DNA from: Notamacropus eugenii
Lineage: Eukaryota; Chordata; Mammalia; Diprotodontia; Macropodidae
Direction of reading: 5' to 3'
Length of the DNA stretch: 64,000 nucleotides
Assembly: GCF_028372415.1 (NCBI RefSeq)
Contig: NC_092872.1
Span: 392,110,853 to 392,174,852 of the forward strand
Notes under the pieces: generated by a model
Told to the model about the DNA's origin: nothing
What the model saw: only the letters and a program-made list of their open reading frames with translations
Database searches by the model: none
In this document: piece after piece, positions 1-10,132 of the stretch
Layout: every line of letters begins with the position of its first letter
Numbering within the stretch: position 1 is the stretch's first letter
Made by a program: the position numbers and the translations under genes

Positions 1-2254
1 CTGCAGTGTAAGACAGATTTTCATACCAAATTGAGTGTGCATATTATTCGCTCCTTAAGCCAGATGTGATGAGAATAAGCTTCACCTTTCCCTCTCAACT
101 CTCTGCCATTTTCCCCTCCATTGAGAAAGTTTTTTCTTGCCTCTTACGTGAGAGATAATTTGCCTCATTCCATTTCTCCCTTTCTCCTCCCAATATATTC
201 CTCTTTTACCCCTTAATTTTATGTTTTTTAGATATCATCCCTTCCTATTCAGCTTACCCTGTGTTTATATGTATATAATACCCCCAACAACCCAAATACT
301 GAGAAAATTCTTAAGAGTTAAAAATATTATCTTTCCATGTAGGAACGTAAGCAATTCAACTTTAGTAAATCCCTTGTTTTCTCTTTCCTATTTACCTTTT
401 CATTTTTCTCTTGATTCTTGTGTTTGGAAGTCAGATTTTTCTATCCAGCTCTGGTCTTTTCATCAAGAATGCTTGAAAGCCCTCTATTTCATTGAATGAT
501 CACTTTTTTCCCCTGAAATATTATACTCAGTTTTGCTCGGTAAATGATTTTTGGTTTCAATCCTAGTTTGATTTCTGGAATATCATATTCCAAGTCCTTT
601 GATCTCTTAATATAGAAGCTGCTAGATCTTGTGTTATCCTGATTATATTTCCACAATACTCAAATTGTTTCTTTGTAGCTGCTTCCAATATTTTCTCCTT
701 GACCTGGGAACTCTGGAATATGGCTACAATATCCCTAGAAGTTTTTTTTTCCCACATCTCTTTCAGGATATGATCAGTGGATTCTTTCAATATTTATTTT
801 ACCTCTGGTTCTAGAATATCAGGGAAGTTTTCCTTGATAATTTCATGAAAGATGATGTCTAGGCTCTTTTTTTAATCATGGCTTTCAGGTATTCCCATAA
901 TTTTTAATTGTCTCTCCTGGATCTATTTTCCACGTCAGTTATTTTAGCAATGAAATATTTCACATTGTATTATAGCTTTTTAAAATTCTTTTAGTTTTGT
1001 TTTATAATTTTTTTTGTTTCTCATAAAGTCATTAGCTTCCTTCTGCTTCATTCTAATTTTTAAAGAACTGTTTTCTTCAGTGAACTTTTGAACCTCCTTT
1101 TCCATTTGGCTGATTCTGCTTTTTAATGCATTTTTCCCCTCATTGACTTTTTGTATCTCTTTTGCCATTTGGGTTACTCTATTTTTGAAGGTGTTATTTT
1201 CTTCAGCATTTTTTGCATCTCCTTTGGCAAGTTATTGACTCGCTTTTCATGATTTTCTTGCATTGCTCTCATTTCTCTTTCCAATTTTTCCTACACCTCT
1301 CTTTCTTGATTTTCAGAATCTCTTTTGAGCTCTTCTATGACCTGACACCATTGCATTTTTTTTTGGAGGTTTTTGATATACAAGACTTGACTTTTATGTC
1401 TTCCTCTGTTGATGTGCTTTGTTCTTCCTCATGCAAAGTGGTGGAAGAAAATGCCTGTTTACCAAGAAATAACCTCCTATAGTCTTATTTTCCCCATTTT
1501 TGACATTTTCCCAGTTAACTACTTGACTTTTGAGTCCTTTGTCAAGTGGAGGGTATACTCTAAGGACTTGTAAGTTCTCAGTTCCTCCAAGGTGGCACAA
1601 TCAAGGGAGAGGAGTTTACCCATCTCCTGATCTGTGCTCTGGTCTGGGGGCAACTATAACCTTTTCTGCCCAGGATCTGACAGTAGAATTCCCTCTCTAC
1701 TGTCACCACCAGGTCCACCATACCAACACTCCTCCTCACCCCAGCACCACCACTCAGAACTGTGACCCAGATTGACTGCTCAAAAAGTTCTACCAATATA
1801 TTTAGGTGGAGGGTTCCAGAAATGGATGCTGCTGCTATAGTGGATGCTGCTGCCCTGGGGCTGGGGCTAGGATTGTGCTCTGTTCATGCTCACTTCTCAC
1901 TCAGCTGAAAGAGCTTTCTCGCTGACCTTTGAAACTGTTTTTGGTGTTTGTGGATTGAGAAATCTGTGGACCACAGCTGCTGCCTATGATTCCACTTCCT
2001 GAAACCTACTTCAATCCTGTCCCTGCTGTGCCACACAGCCAAGACTGGGCTGCACTCAGCTCTGAGTCTAGTGTGACAGACCTTTCCTATTGATCTTCCA
2101 GGTTGTCTTGGGCTAAAAATCTCTTTCACTCTTTTGTTTTGTGACTTCTGTTGCTCTAGAATTTGTTTCAAGTCATTTTTTACAGGCATTTTAGGGACTA
2201 TGGGGGTAGAGCTACTGCAGATCTGTGTTTCTACCACCATCTTGACTCTGCCCC
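1..2254 (-). mobile_element. HAL1 (half-L1) LINE, 5' end intact, 3' end beyond window
   Basis: Read on the minus strand, the element starts near 2254 with an L1-type 5' end (GGGGCAGAGTCAAGATGG), followed by a 5' UTR to about 1520 and ORF1 remnants. A coiled-coil part lies at 980-1168 (KSRISQMEKEVQKF) and a C-terminal part at 563-790 (VKEKILEAATKKQFEYCG). About 560 bases of 3' UTR then follow directly with no ORF2, and this part matches the 3' UTR of the complete HAL1 at 8830-9200. ORF1 is broken into short frames. The direct ORF1-to-3' UTR step is why I call it HAL1 rather than L1. The 3' end lies outside the window, so no target-site duplication can be tested. Confidence 0.8.
2237..2254 (-). 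promoter_or_regulatory. YY1-like motif at HAL1 5' end
   Basis: The minus strand reads GCAGAGTCAAGATGG at the first bases of the element. Human L1 has a YY1 site of the same form (CAAGATGGC) near its first bases, which sets the transcription start. The role here is inferred from that similarity. Confidence 0.45.
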
Positions 2255-2800
2255 TCAAAAGTCATTATAATTTCAAAAGAATTTTAAAAGACAATGTTCC
2301 AAGCATAATCCATTTATTAGAAAGTCTAGCAACTGCTACAAAGTGGGAACGATATTCTTTCAATGACCAATTTTGCCAAGAGGAGTCTGACAGTGTCTTA
2401 CAGTGATTAATAAGAACATGAGGCAAAATCTCAAGGAATATGAAGAACATAACTGTGTCTTCTAATTGGCCAGAAAGTAGTCCTATCTGCTCATATCAGC
2501 TTGATATTACAACATTTGGACCTCCTTTTCTGAAACTTCTTTACCACAAATAAGATATGTTATCTGAAGGATTTATCACTTGTCACAACAGTTTAGATTT
2601 AATCAGCTTGATCTTTAGGTTAGGCAAGTTTCTCTAGAATGTGTTTGAGAGGTAAAAGTTATAAGAGTGGAGTTACAATTTGAAGGAATAGAATTGTGAC
2701 CTAAGAGATGAGGTTACCTTAGTAAACTTGTAAAAACAAAGTACAGTGAGGGGGATTTTTAAATCTAACTTGAGTGTCTTATTTTTAGTAATAGAATTTT
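2255..2800. other. Unassigned AT-rich DNA
   Basis: No repeat family or gene is recognised. The few short open frames have no coding character. Confidence 0.5.
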
Positions 2801-3860
2801 TATTATAAAACATTTATTGACAAGTTAGGCACCCCCTAGTCCTGCAACCTAAAAATATATGAGGGGGGTAGAGAAACAGCACAAAGGGAAATCAAGCAAA
2901 AGCACTTATTCTTCATTTTACCTTCTCCTTGTTTTCTCATTTTTCTATAGGTCAGAGCTTGCCATTATCCTATCCATTTCTAAAAAAGGAGATGGATAAG
3001 AATCAGTTCAGTTCAAACATCAGGACTTTCTAACATCTGTTCTTAAACTCTGGAATGTCACAGAGTATAACCACCACTTCCTTTCTAGTGGATACTCGTA
3101 GATTCCTCCCCCTCAATGAGAATATCAGTTTGAAATGGAACTATGGGCATCATCTCTGCTGGGGGTCCACTCTCTTCTTTAAAGTGGCCTTCATATAGAT
3201 GAGTAAGATAGACCAGCTCTCTCTCAGGTGACTGCTGTCAATTGTACCATGGAAACTAATAGGTACCTGCAGATGTAGCAGGAGCCACTGAGGTATAGAA
3301 AACAGCTTCATGGAAGTTGCTGGAATCAATCTCCCATGCCTACACCTGTGGGATATGGTAACTGAGAAAACCATGATCTTTGGCCTTCAGGATAACCTCT
3401 GTCACCTTCTTATGCTGCTTCATACAGACACCTATATATGGGGCATGAAAGATGACACTAGTGTGAGCACAGACAAAATGCTCCAAGAGTTTATCATTTT
3501 TAAAGTCCACTTGGAGCTTCTGGTCCCAGCATATAGGGCAAGGGTTCCCAGCAACTTTGCTCCTTTGAATACATGTCTTCTAGGTTTGCTGTGGTGGAAT
3601 GCCACCTTTGTGGTTTCATCGATACTCAGCCCAGGCTGGATGGGAGGTATTCTTCTGTCTCCAGATATTCTCAGGGAGCATTCTGATAGAGGGATGCAGG
3701 AATGGGAGATTCTTCCTCAGGGAGAGCTTTGATGCATAGAGCCCAGGGAGTGGCGTGCACTCAGTAGACATATCTGATAGGTGTCAACCCTAAGAGCCAC
3801 CTAAACAGAAGAGTTAGGAGAGAGATTGCCATCTTGGTGTACAGTTAAGGGATAAGAGGG
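2800..3860 (-). pseudogene. MRPS18B: Processed pseudogene of mitochondrial ribosomal protein S18B
   Basis: The parent gene encodes a small-subunit mitoribosome protein (bS18 family, about 258 residues). On the minus strand a start codon at 3832-3830 opens MAISLLTLLFRW, and the match runs without introns to a stop near 3085. Recognisable blocks include [32 protein letters not shown] (the zinc-knuckle CPIC is kept), [39 protein letters not shown] and SPEREL. About five premature stops and at least one indel break the frame, so no product is expected. A 3' UTR-like stretch follows, with an AATAAA hexamer near 2820 (minus strand). Lack of introns plus the poly(A) signal indicate retrocopying. Target-site duplications were not clear. 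Open frames on the plus strand here are antisense shadows. Confidence 0.85.
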
Positions 3861-3924
3861 TTTGATTGAGTCTTAAAATAAAATTAATATCAATTTTGCA
3901 CAATCAGGTCATATTTTCTGCTTA

Positions 3925-4020
3925 ATTGTAGCATTAATGAGTTCAGGAATCATGTCTTATCCATCTTTGTTTGCCCCATCACCATGTTTGAGATTATTAT
4001 GTAGTACATACTCAACAAGA
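3925..4020 (+). repeat. L2 LINE 3' end fragment
   Basis: Diverged match to the end of L2, with the usual run 'a catgtcttatcc ... acatactcaacaa' before the 3' end. Confidence 0.45.
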
Positions 4021-4084
4021 GTTTCCAAATGAAAGAACTACAATTATATCATCCCAATGACTCCATTCCAAATATTCAATTTAT

Positions 4085-4280
4085 TGTGGTTTTCAACTTA
4101 ATTAAATTTAAACATTTAATGAGCACCTACCATTTGGACAGAAATGTACAAAGTACTGCAGAGATAAGGAAAAAGGAGAACCACTTCTGCGTTCACCAAG
4201 CTTCTAATTTATTTGGGGAACACAACATGTGTAAAGGTCACATAATTTCAAAGGGAATATATGCTTATTAAATAGTTCAC
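4085..4280 (-). repeat. L2 LINE 3' end fragment, inverted
   Basis: Diverged antisense L2 end: 'catttaatgagcacctacc' corresponds to the usual 'tttattgagcacctactatg'. It lies head to tail against the plus-strand fragment just upstream. Confidence 0.45.
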
Positions 4281-4384
4281 AAAAATATAAAATTTTCTGA
4301 TGATAAGAAACTAAGAGAGATACCTAAGTGCTTTCTTCAGTCATAGCCAAGCCATTTTTTTTTCTTTGATAATGTTTATTTTTA

Positions 4385-4625
4385 GAGTGGGAATGGAAGA
4401 AGCAGAGTAGCCTAGTTCATACAATGATGGCCTGAAAGCTAGGAAGACCTGGATTCAAGTCTTGCCTCCTCCACATACTATGGGAATCTGAGCTTGTCGC
4501 TTAACCTATTTAAGCTCCAGAAAACTGTCTAAGGCTACAGATTTCAGAGAAGGCAATGACCTTTATTGGTAAAATCAGGTTCCTCACCTGACAGTTTGGT
4601 ATATTCCCAAATTTCACGTTAGTTC
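4385..4625 (+). repeat. Old tRNA-headed/CORE SINE
   Basis: Contains 'aggaagacctggattcaagt' followed by a long SINE body ending 'tcctcacctgacagtttgg'. This is a diverged marsupial SINE without clear duplications. Confidence 0.6.
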
Positions 4626-5496
4626 TATGCCACCCATTCCTAATAAAGGAAATAATAATAATAATTAATAAGCAAGTTAGTTTACTTGGAATGGGGGGGA
4701 AGGGAAGTTGTAATATAAAATGAAAATAAATCTTAGTTTTTAGATTCTTGTTATAATAAAAGCTTAGTAAGTTAGCTTAACTTGCTTAATCAGGGGGCAG
4801 CATTCATCTATAACACCCTGAACAGTCTCACATATTTTTAAAGCACCAGATGTCTCAGAATCTTGAAATCTGTGTAATATTTCATCTCTGCCACAGATTT
4901 GGGGTTCCCTGCTCCATATTCATATTTCTATATATAGATCCCTGGGATCTGTTATATTTCAAATTTAACAAAAGTCAACTTGGCATTTTAAAATGACTTG
5001 TTTGTAGTTGGAGAACACCCCCTGACATGTCTCAATTCAAGATTTCTTCTTATTCTATCTCCAGTTCTCAAGGAAATTGCCTCCTCTCTAATTTAAGTTT
5101 CCATATTCACATTGCCTTCACACCTTGCTAGTCACATTTTATTTCGCAGTAGCATTTGTTCCTTTATGTTTAAATTTAGCCTTAAATATAAATAGAAGTA
5201 TTTAAACTCAATAAACCTTAATCATCCTTTCATGAATTTTACGGGTGATTTTTTTCCAAATTTTTCCTTCAGATAATATGTATTCCTATATATAACTCCA
5301 TACATTCAATGCTGTAAATGTGCACATTAGTGAGCACAATTATCTCCACAGAATCATAGCAGAAAATGAGATTTTATTCATAGAATCATTTAATCATGAC
5401 CAAAAGTAATGATTGAAGAAATACTATTTGCAAGAAAATACCAATTTAGCAAAATAACATGATTTCAACTTGGGAAAATGCTTACCCTTTCCTCTA
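4626..5496. other. Unassigned AT-rich DNA
   Basis: No gene or clear repeat seen, apart from a short ATA run near 4650. Confidence 0.5.
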
Positions 5497-5507
5497 TGTT
5501 CTCCAGG

Positions 5508-5822
5508 TGGCAGTTAGGTGGTGCAGTGAATAGAGCACCAGTGCAAGAGTCAGGAAGACCTGAGTTCAAATCTCACCTCAGACACTTGACACTCACTAGC
5601 TGTGTGACCTTGGGTAAATCACTTAACTCCAATTGCTTCATCCTGAGTCGTCTCCAGTCATCCTGATGAATATCTGATCACTGGATTCAGATGGCTCTGG
5701 AGGAGAAGTGAGGCTGGTGACCTGCACAACCCTCCCTCACTCAAAACAAAGTTAAGTGCAAGTCATGTCATTATTTCTCTGATGGCATGGTCTTCTTCGG
5801 CAACGAAGGATGAGCATTCACA
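5508..5822 (+). mobile_element. Full-length marsupial SINE with RTE-type tail and target-site duplication
   Basis: A tRNA-like head (GGCAGTTAGGTGGTGCAGTG, then GACCTGAGTTCAAATCTCAC) is followed by a body ending 'catggtcttcttcggcaac'. It is flanked by 11-bp direct repeats, TGTTCTCCAGG at 5497-5507 and TATTCTCCAGG at 5823-5833, with one mismatch. It is noncoding and would have been moved by LINE machinery. A close relative lies at 48576. Confidence 0.85.
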
Positions 5823-5833
5823 TATTCTCCAGG

Positions 5834-6214
5834 TAAAAATGAATTTTCTAACTTTGTATATGTACAAAATCCTATGCTCTTCTATGTGCCTCTTCTAATT
5901 TCTCACCATGGCATGATGAGAACCCCTTGACACTGAAAATGTTTGCCAATAGAAGGCAAACTCTAGCAAGGCTCACAATATAAGAAATATTTTAACTATA
6001 GGTCTAGCAACAGATGGTACTGTCAGGGTCTGAGACTTTAACTAGTCAAATTTAAGACTTTTTACAACAAGGTTATTAAACAGGTGATCCTTGCCACCCA
6101 TCAATAGATAAGCAATAATGACAGGATATGAATTAAAAAGTCTCAAACATAGCATGTTAACTCCAAAAATCCATCTACTAAGATGTAGAGAATATATTCT
6201 TTAAGTTGATGGAG
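5834..6214. other. Unassigned DNA
   Basis: Nothing recognisable. Confidence 0.5.
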
Positions 6215-6400
6215 GTAGTAAGAAGTAAAATGTATTATTTTTGTCCTTGATTCAAATCCAGCCTCTATTAATTACCAACCATAACACTTTAACCTCTCTC
6301 AGACTGTGTAAAATGGACATATTACATTGGCAGTACCTGCCTTGTAAATTTCTGTGAAGCACAAATTAACTAGTATTTAAAACTATTTTCAAACCTTAAA
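6215..6400 (+). repeat. MIR/CORE SINE fragment
   Basis: Diverged MIR-like order: 'ttcaaatccagcctc', then 'aacctctctcagactgtgta aaatgg', then 'gtacctgcc'. Confidence 0.55.
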
Positions 6401-6894
6401 CTCCTATCTAAAAATTAATTACGTTTCCCAACTTCTCCCAAATTTGGTGCCAGTATTTACTACATAGCCACATTTCTAAGACAAGATGGCAAATGTTGGA
6501 ATCAATGAATTTGTCTTTATTGAGTAACTGGCATTTAAGACTTCTTTCTCTTCAGGAATAGTGGCCATTGTTTCCATTAATGACTCCTTCATTGCCCTCA
6601 ACTTTGTGGTGTATGTGCATGATTCTGTGCATAACATATTTAAAGGCACTGTTAATGCAGAGAATGGAAAGCTAGTGATCACTGAAAAAGTTATGAAAAT
6701 TAATAGATAATTTTTTTTCAAGAATATGATCCTATAAATATAAGATGGGGAAATATTGGGACCTAAAATATAGTAGAACCTGCTCATGGTTTTACTGCTC
6801 TGGCAGAGGCTGGGACTAGCTTGAAAGACAGAGATAAGGATTTGATGATCTCTACACCTTCTGGTAACATTCTTATATCTGCGATATGCACTAT

Positions 6895-6908
6895 AAGAAA
6901 TAACAATG
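6895..6908 (+). repeat. Left target-site duplication of HAL1
   Basis: AAGAAATAACAATG; identical copy at 9769-9782. Both lie within the GAPDH pseudogene, and removing one restores its alignment. Confidence 0.9.
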
Positions 6909-6932
6909 GGGGGCAGAGCCAAGATGGCGGAC
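6909..6932 (+). promoter_or_regulatory. L1-type 5' promoter start with YY1-like site
   Basis: AGCCAAGATGGCGGA lies within the first 24 bases. This is the best preserved of the AAGATGG 5' motifs in the window and nearly matches the YY1 site at the start of human L1. Function is inferred. Confidence 0.55.
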
Positions 6933-7683
6933 TAGAAAGACACACTTACGCAGGATCCTCCCCACAGCCCATAAAATACCTGTAGAGAGGGACTCTCAAC
7001 AAATTCTGGAGCAGCAGAAGTGGAGAGCAACAGAGTGGAGGAGATTTCCGGCCCATGGTGACCTGAAAGTCCATGGAAATGTTGGCTGTGCTGGTCCTAG
7101 AGCCAAGCGCAGAGCCCAGCCCAGTCTTGGCTGCATGGCACGGCGCTACGAGACTCTGGGAGGAGGACACCTTGAGGGGCAGAATCTCCAGTTGCAGTAG
7201 CAGGGCTTCAGATCCTTCAGACCACAGGCGCTAAAGGTCAGTGACAGGGTTTAATCAGGAGGCCAGGAAGGGAGAAGGCCTTTCCCATTGCTCCAGCAGC
7301 ACGCAGTGGTCACACAGCCTGCACAGCAGCCCTTACGGAAGCTCCATTGTTGGAGCATTAAAACCCCTGGGGGAATTGAAGAGTTGAGTCTTGCCTCTGC
7401 CCTGGGTGGAGGCCCTGGCCAAGCTGGTCTTTGTTTCACACTGAATGGTGGCCCTGCCCATCCAGCTTATCTGAAAATCAGTCCCCAGTGCTGACTTGGG
7501 AACTGGAGGCCAAGTGGCTGTGGAGAGGTATCTGTTAAGGTTCTGGGCATAAAAATCCCTCTCTGAGTCCAGACCAGTACATGTTTGATTGTGCCACCTT
7601 GGAGGAACTGACATCTCACAGATTCCCAGAGTATACCCTACTCTAGACAAAGGACCCAAACGTCAAGTAACTAGTTGGGAAAA

Positions 7684-8760
7684 ATGCCCAAAAAAGGGAA
7701 AAAATAAGAATATAGAAGGTTACTTTCTTGGTAAACAGATATCTCCTCCCATCCTTTTGGATGAGGAAGATCAATGCTTACCATCAGGGAAAGACATAAA
7801 AGTCAAGGCTTCTGTATTCCAAACATCCAAAATAAATATTCAATGGGCTTAGGCCATGAAAGAGCTCAACAAAGATTTTGAAAATCAAGTTAAAGAAGTG
7901 GAGGAAAAATTGGGAAGAGAAATGAGAGAGATGCAAGAAAAGCAGGCAAAGCAGGTCAACACCTTGCTAAAAGAGACCCCAAAAAAATGCTGAAGAAAAT
8001 AACACCTTGAAAAATAGGCTAACTCAATTGGCAAAAGAGGTTCAAAAAGCCAATGAGGAGAAGAATGCTTTCAAAAGCAGAATTAGCCAAATAAAAAAGG
8101 AGGTCCAAAAGCTCACTGAAGAAAATAATTCTTTCAAAATTAGAATGGAACAGATGGAGGCTAATGACTTTATGAGAAACCAAGAAAGCACAAAACAAAA
8201 CCAAAAGAATGAAAAAATGGAAGATCATGTGAAATATCTCATTGGAAAAACAACTGACCTGGAAAATAGATCGAGGAGAGACAATTTAAAAATTATGGGA
8301 TTACCTGAAAGCCATGATAAAAAAAAAGAGCCTAGACATCATCTTTCATGAAATTATCAAGGAAAACTGCCCTGATATTCTAGAACTAGAGGGCAAAATA
8401 AATATTGAAAGAATCTACCGATCCCACGAGGTGATCGGTAGAGAAACTCCTAGGAACATTGTGGCCAAATTTCAGAGTTCCCAGGTCAAGGAGAAAATAT
8501 TTCAAGCAGCTAGAAAGAAACTATTCAAGTATTGTGGAAATATAATCAGGATAACACAAGATCTAGTAGCTTCTACATTAAGGGATCAAAGGGCGTGGAA
8601 TATGATATTCCAGAAGTGAAAGGAACTAGGATTAAAACCAAGAATCACCTAGCCAGCAAAACTGAGCATAATACTTCTGGGGAAAAAAATGATCTTTCAA
8701 TGAAATCAAGGATTTTCAAGCATTGTTGATGAAAAGACCAGAGCTGAAAAGAAAACTTGA
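7684..8760 (+). pseudogene. HAL1 ORF1 (L1 ORF1p-like RNA-binding protein), broken
   Basis: L1 ORF1p is a trimeric RNA-binding chaperone with a coiled coil, an RRM and a C-terminal domain. Here a lysine-rich start (PKKGKNKNIEGYFLGK) is followed by a coiled coil from about 7856 (ELNKDFENQVKEVEEK) through 8200. The RRM entry is NRSRRDNLKIMGLPE near 8264-8310 (human ORF1p: NRSRRSNLRIIGVPE), and the C-terminal part VKEKIFQAARKKLFKYCG lies near 8485-8540. The coiled coil, the RRM and the C-terminal part lie in three frames; two frame changes sit at A-runs (near 7980 and 8320), and a stop follows at 8619. No intact protein is expected. Confidence 0.8.
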
Positions 8761-8914
8761 CTTTCAAACTCAAGAATAAAGAGAAGCATGAAAAGGTAAA
8801 CAGCAAAGAGAAGTCAGAAGGAACTTATTAAAGTTGAACTGTTTGCATTCCTACATGGAAAGAAAATATTTGCAACTCTTGAAACTTTTCAGTATCTGGG
8901 TAGTTGGTGGGATT

Positions 8915-8938
8915 ACACACACACACACACACACACAG
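8915..8938 (+). repeat. CA microsatellite inside HAL1 3' UTR
   Basis: Short CA run at the same place in the element as the much longer CA run at 38855-38917 in another HAL1, so a CA seed belongs to the family sequence. Confidence 0.85.
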
Positions 8939-9768
8939 AGCAGCACAGAGTGAATTGAATAGGATGGGATCACATCTTTAAATAAATGAAATTAAGCAGT
9001 GAGAGAGAATTATATTGGGAGGAGAAAGGGAGAAATGGAATGGGGCAAATTATCTCTCATAAAAGAGGCAAGCAAAAGACTTTTCAGTGGAGGGAAAAAG
9101 AGGGGAGGTGAGAGAAAAACATGAAGCTTACTCTCATCACATTCTACTAAAGGAAGGAATAAAATGCACACTCATTTTGGGATGAAAACCTATCTAACAA
9201 TACAGGAAAGTGGGGGAGAAGGGGATAAGCAAGATGGGAAGGAAGATGGAAGGGAGGGCAGTAGGAGAAGGGATCAATTAGAAGTCAACACTCTTGGGAA
9301 GGGACAGGATCCAAAGAGAGAATAGAAGCAATGGGGGGCAGGATAGGTTGGAGGGAAATATAGTTAGTCTTACACAACATGACTATTATGGAAGTCATTT
9401 GCAAAACTACACAGATATGGACTATATTGAATTGCTTGCTTCCCAAAGGGAATGTATGGGGAGGGAGGGATGAAGAGATGGTGGAAGTCAAAGTTTTAGG
9501 AATAACTGTCAAGTATTGTTCTTACTACTAGGAAATAAAAAATACAGTAATGGGGTATAGAAATTTATCTGGCCCTACAGTTCGAAAGAGAAGATGGGGA
9601 CAAGGGAAAGGAGGGATGTTAGAAGAGAGTGAAGATCCATGAAAGGGGCAAGTAGAATGCTCGGCATTTTGGGGTGGGTGGAGGGCAGAAATGGAGAGAA
9701 AATTTGGAGCCCAAAATTTTGTGAAAATGAATGTTAAAAGTTAAATAAATAAATTTTTTTTTAAAAAA

Positions 9769-9782
9769 AAGAAATAACAATG
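9769..9782 (+). repeat. Right target-site duplication of HAL1
   Basis: AAGAAATAACAATG, identical to 6895-6908. Confidence 0.9.
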
Positions 9783-10132
9783 ACTCCTTTAAGATTATTA
9801 GTAATGGATCACTAACTCCTTAGCCTCCCTAGTCCAAGTTATCTATGAAAACTTTACCATCATAAACGAAATTTTGACAACAATTCATGCCATTACTACT
9901 ACCTAGAAGACAGTGCATGGTACCTCTGTCAAATTGTGATATGACGGCATTTTGTAGCACCAAATATTGTTTTGGTGGTGCGACTAAGAATATGATCAAG
10001 GTCATCCCCAAGTTAAATGGGAAGTTCATAGGCATGGTATTCCGTGTCCTTGTTCCAGATATGTCGATTAAATCTCAGCTGATTGTTCAAGGAGCCTGCC
10101 AAATATGATGATATCCAGAAATTAGCGAATCA

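Larger units (their letters stand above)
6909..9768 (+). mobile_element. Complete HAL1 (half-L1) LINE, about 2.86 kb
   Basis: The element begins GGGGGCAGAGCCAAGATGGC and has a GC-richer 5' UTR to about 7680 and one ORF1 region (about 7680-8760). Its 1-kb 3' UTR holds a CA microsatellite (8915-8937) and long G/A-rich tracts, and ends in an A-rich tail. There is no trace of the ORF2 endonuclease or reverse transcriptase. A perfect 14-bp duplication shows it integrated as a unit, most likely with L1 ORF2 protein supplied in trans. It lies inside the GAPDH pseudogene and so is younger than that copy. The alternative, an L1 that lost ORF2 after insertion, is unlikely because a second copy (36284-40753) has the same ORF1-to-3' UTR join. 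Confidence 0.9.
6480..10132 (+). pseudogene. GAPDH: GAPDH processed pseudogene, split by a HAL1 and truncated
   Basis: The parent enzyme oxidises glyceraldehyde-3-phosphate in glycolysis. The start codon at 6486-6488 opens MANVGINEF (GAPDH: MVKVGVNGF). The match then runs VAIVSINDSFIALNFVVYV and FKGTVNAENGKLVI, up to the HAL1 inserted at 6909. It resumes after 9782 with NDSFKIISNGS, VIYENFTIINEILTTIHA, KVIPKLNGKFIGMVFRV and PAKYDDIQKLANQG, where it stops at about residue 265 of roughly 335. No introns are present. There are several premature stops and frameshifts. The segment around the catalytic cysteine (normally SNASCTTNCLAP) reads SNGSLTP then a stop, so it is dead. The missing last quarter abuts a HAL1/L1 5' UTR fragment at 10133. 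A long minus-strand frame at 6476-6922 is its antisense. Confidence 0.88.

Noticed and set aside
3310-3732. 140-residue open frame on the plus strand
   Set aside because: It lies antisense to the MRPS18B pseudogene, and its sequence matches nothing recognisable.
5508-5600. tRNA gene
   Set aside because: The tRNA-like block with GTTCAAATC is the head of a SINE and continues into a SINE body and tail; the same holds at 48576.
6476-6922. 148-residue open frame on the minus strand
   Set aside because: It is antisense to the start of the GAPDH pseudogene and opens at a non-ATG codon within the HAL1 5' end.
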